Source: Thermococcus sp.
Lineage (GTDB): Archaea > Methanobacteriota_B > Thermococci > Thermococcales > Thermococcaceae
Length of the DNA stretch: 15,377 nt
Assembly (NCBI GenBank): GCA_015522395.1
Contig: WAMH01000168.1
Span: 1-15,377 of the forward strand
Direction of reading: 5' to 3'
A program made the position numbers and the translations under genes. Within the stretch, counting starts at the first letter, position 1. Every line of letters starts with the position of its first letter. The notes beneath the pieces were generated by a model. It searched no databases and was not told the origin of the DNA. It saw only the letters and a list, made by a program, of their open reading frames with translations. Below are positions 14,591 through 15,377 of the stretch, piece by piece.

Positions 14591-15065
14591 TTTTGAACCT
14601 ACCCAAAGTCTCGTCCCATCACTATCGTCAGTACTAAAAGAAGGTTGCCAGGAGAGCAACGCCCACCGACCTAAGCACAGAAAGGCTTTCCACACAACAC
14701 TGTTCTACGGAAACTCTTGGGGGATTTCTTTTGTTCTTCAAACTCTCGGATGTATAACCTTCTATTTAAACTTTGCCACTAAAACCCGTGGCAATGCAAC
14801 CAACTTATAAACCCAACACAAAAATCGCGGAATCAGATAAAAGCACTTTTGCCAATATTGGGTGCTCCCTCTCATTGTTTGCATGTTTAAGGAAATCGAA
14901 ACGCCTTGTTCTTGAAACTGCCTGGTTTTATTCATCTAAATCTTTATTTCTGACCGGTTATAGCGTCTTAACCCTTTAAGAAGCCTCAAAATCCCTCCAT
15001 CCCTGCTGAGGGCTCTTTTCCTCTGCGCCCTGAAAAATGAATACATCTGACTCGGAATTACCACC
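14591..15065. other. AT-rich non-coding stretch upstream of the CRISPR operon
   Basis: No convincing gene in either strand. Short open frames here (for example from ATG 14559 to 14810 on the plus strand) lack a ribosome site and recognisable sequence. There are several TATA-like elements: CTATTTAAAC at 14763-14771, CTTATAAAC at 14804-14811 (good in both directions) and CTTTAAGAA at 14974-14981. There are two small hairpins, 14644-14660 and 14773-14794. I find no CRISPR repeat. It might be an upstream control region, an eroded mobile element, or a source of small RNAs. Confidence 0.4.
14773..14794. repeat. Perfect 7-base inverted repeat
   Basis: TTGCCAC (14773-14779) and GTGGCAA (14788-14794) can pair around an 8-base loop. 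The hairpin sits between two strong TATA-like elements, 14763-14771 and 14804-14811. Confidence 0.6.
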
Positions 15066-15210
15066 GTTGAGGTAATCAAGGATAGAAATCCTCAACTAAG
15101 ACTTGGATAGTCCCGAGAACGCCTTAGCATTCACGGACAGGTGAAATCAACTAGAGCCTAACGTTATGGCGAAACATACAGGCGTATTTGCCATTTCTAG
15201 CTGTCCAGTG
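15066..15210. ncRNA. Candidate structured RNA of three consecutive stem-loops
   Basis: Three stem-loops in a row. The first pairs GTTGAGG (15066-15072) with CCTCAAC (15090-15096). The second pairs CTAAG (15096-15100) with CTTAG (15123-15127), and inside it CTTGG (15102-15106) with CCGAG (15113-15117, one GU pair). The third is nested: CACGGACAG (15132-15140) with CTGTCC-A-GTG (15201-15210, one bulged A), then CTAGA (15151-15155) with TCTAG (15196-15200), then ATGGC-G-AAA (15166-15174) with TTTGCCAT (15187-15194), capped by TAC/GTA around AGGC. A plus-strand TATA box CTTTAAGAA at 14974-14981 would start transcription near 15003. The strand is uncertain, since the structure also begins 13 bases after the stop of the minus-strand methyltransferase gene. 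I cannot match it to RNase P, SRP, tRNA, C/D or H/ACA RNAs. Confidence 0.35.
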
Positions 15211-15222
15211 TTATCGGTATTG

Positions 15223-15377
15223 TCATGGTTTCTCCAACACATAGAAGTGCCTGTCGAGGCTTTTATGAACCCTCTGATAATACTTCCAGACAAGCCTGAA
15301 GCCGACCTTTTCCGCCTCTTTCTCCCCGTCGAAGCTCGTTGGAAAGGCTATCGCCAGCCTCCCGCCCGGTTCCAGAA
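15223..15377 (-). CDS. RNA methyltransferase, C-terminal part (TrmG10-like)
   Basis: Partial gene: the last 50 residues, with the rest beyond the window. The fragment reads LEPGGRLAIAFPTSFDGEKE, followed by VGFRLVWKYYQRVHKSLDRHFYVLEKP, then TGA at 15225-15223. LEPGGRLAIAFP is the strand-turn-strand after motif IV of a class I AdoMet-dependent methyltransferase. The closing HKSLxRHFYVL is typical of archaeal THUMP/TrmG10-type tRNA guanine-10 N2-methyltransferases, which act on tRNA in the cytoplasm. The catalytic motifs are not in the window, so the exact substrate is a guess and another RNA or DNA methylase of the same superfamily is possible. Its 3' end faces the cas6 promoter region across a 687-base gap. 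Confidence 0.7.
   Translation of the reverse strand, partial: LEPGGRLAIAFPTSFDGEKEAEKVGFRLVWKYYQRVHKSLDRHFYVLEKP

Noticed and set aside
14559..14810. Plus-strand frame starting MAIGNTDAYKYF
   Set aside because: It has no ribosome site, is Ser/Thr/His-rich with low coding character, runs across the cas operon promoter and resembles nothing I know.
14731..14919. Imperfect direct repeat TTGTTCTT(C/G)AAACT at 14731-14744 and 14906-14919
   Set aside because: Only 13 of 14 bases match, there is no third copy, and this is near what chance gives in AT-rich DNA.
15066..15210. tRNA, RNase P RNA, SRP RNA or C/D or H/ACA guide RNA
   Set aside because: No cloverleaf or GGTTC-type T loop, no RNase P or SRP core sequences, no RTGATGA/CTGA box pairs flanking it, and no ACA three bases after a stem.
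14536..15222. A CRISPR array or degenerate repeats
   Set aside because: No unit of 24-37 bases recurs at regular spacing, and nothing like the Thermococcales repeat ends (GTTTCAAT or CTTTCAAT with TTGCAAC or GGAAC) is present.
14558..15227. Possible terminal inverted repeats of a small mobile element (CATGGCAATA at 14558-14567, and CATGACAATA on the other strand at 15218-15227)
   Set aside because: Nine of ten bases match, but there is no target duplication. The right copy overlaps the methyltransferase stop codon and the left one lies in the cas6 promoter region.

Overview
The window looks like chromosomal DNA of a hyperthermophilic euryarchaeon of the order Thermococcales, most likely Thermococcus. 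Two secreted proteins end in the CGP-CTERM sorting tail known from this order. Genes are preceded by GGTGA/GGAGG ribosome sites and archaeal TATA boxes (TTTAAA, TTTATAA). A class I DhnA-type fructose-bisphosphate aldolase and an AlaX-M editing protein of the Pyrococcus/Thermococcus kind are also present.

Layout. 1-275 (-): 5' end of a biotin-dependent carboxyltransferase (oxaloacetate decarboxylase alpha/pyruvate carboxylase type). 361-1206 (-): class I fructose-bisphosphate aldolase. 1241-1801 (-): unrecognised 186-residue protein with an acidic tail. It is divergent from 1866-2579 (+), biotin protein ligase, and the two appear to share one palindromic TATA box. 2631-4040 and 4143-5771 (+): two unrelated secreted CGP-CTERM surface proteins; the second carries seven 52-residue repeats that look like a seven-bladed beta-propeller. 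5827-6468 (+): alanyl-tRNA editing protein AlaX. 6469-6656: non-coding convergent gap.

6657-14535 (-) is a complete, tightly packed type III-A CRISPR effector operon, transcribed cas6-cas10/csm1-csm2-csm3-csm4-csm5-csx1 from a strong TATA box near 14585. Cas6 would cut precursor crRNA. Csm1-Csm5 form the crRNA-guided complex, with Csm3 slicing target RNA. Cas10 has an intact HD nuclease motif and an intact GGDD cyclase motif, so it should make cyclic oligoadenylate. Csx1 (CARF plus HEPN) would sense that messenger and cut RNA. No cas1/cas2, CRISPR array or separate ring nuclease lies in the window, so crRNAs must come from arrays elsewhere.

14536-15222 is a 687-base AT-rich stretch without a convincing gene. 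Its right-hand 145 bases hold three consecutive stem-loops, the last with several nested stems, and are the best candidate here for an undescribed structured RNA. 15223-15377 (-) is the 3' end of an RNA methyltransferase gene that resembles archaeal TrmG10.

The biotin ligase and the carboxyltransferase fit together as enzyme and pathway (biotinylation of the carrier subunit, which is not in the window). The other metabolic genes look like ordinary neighbours.
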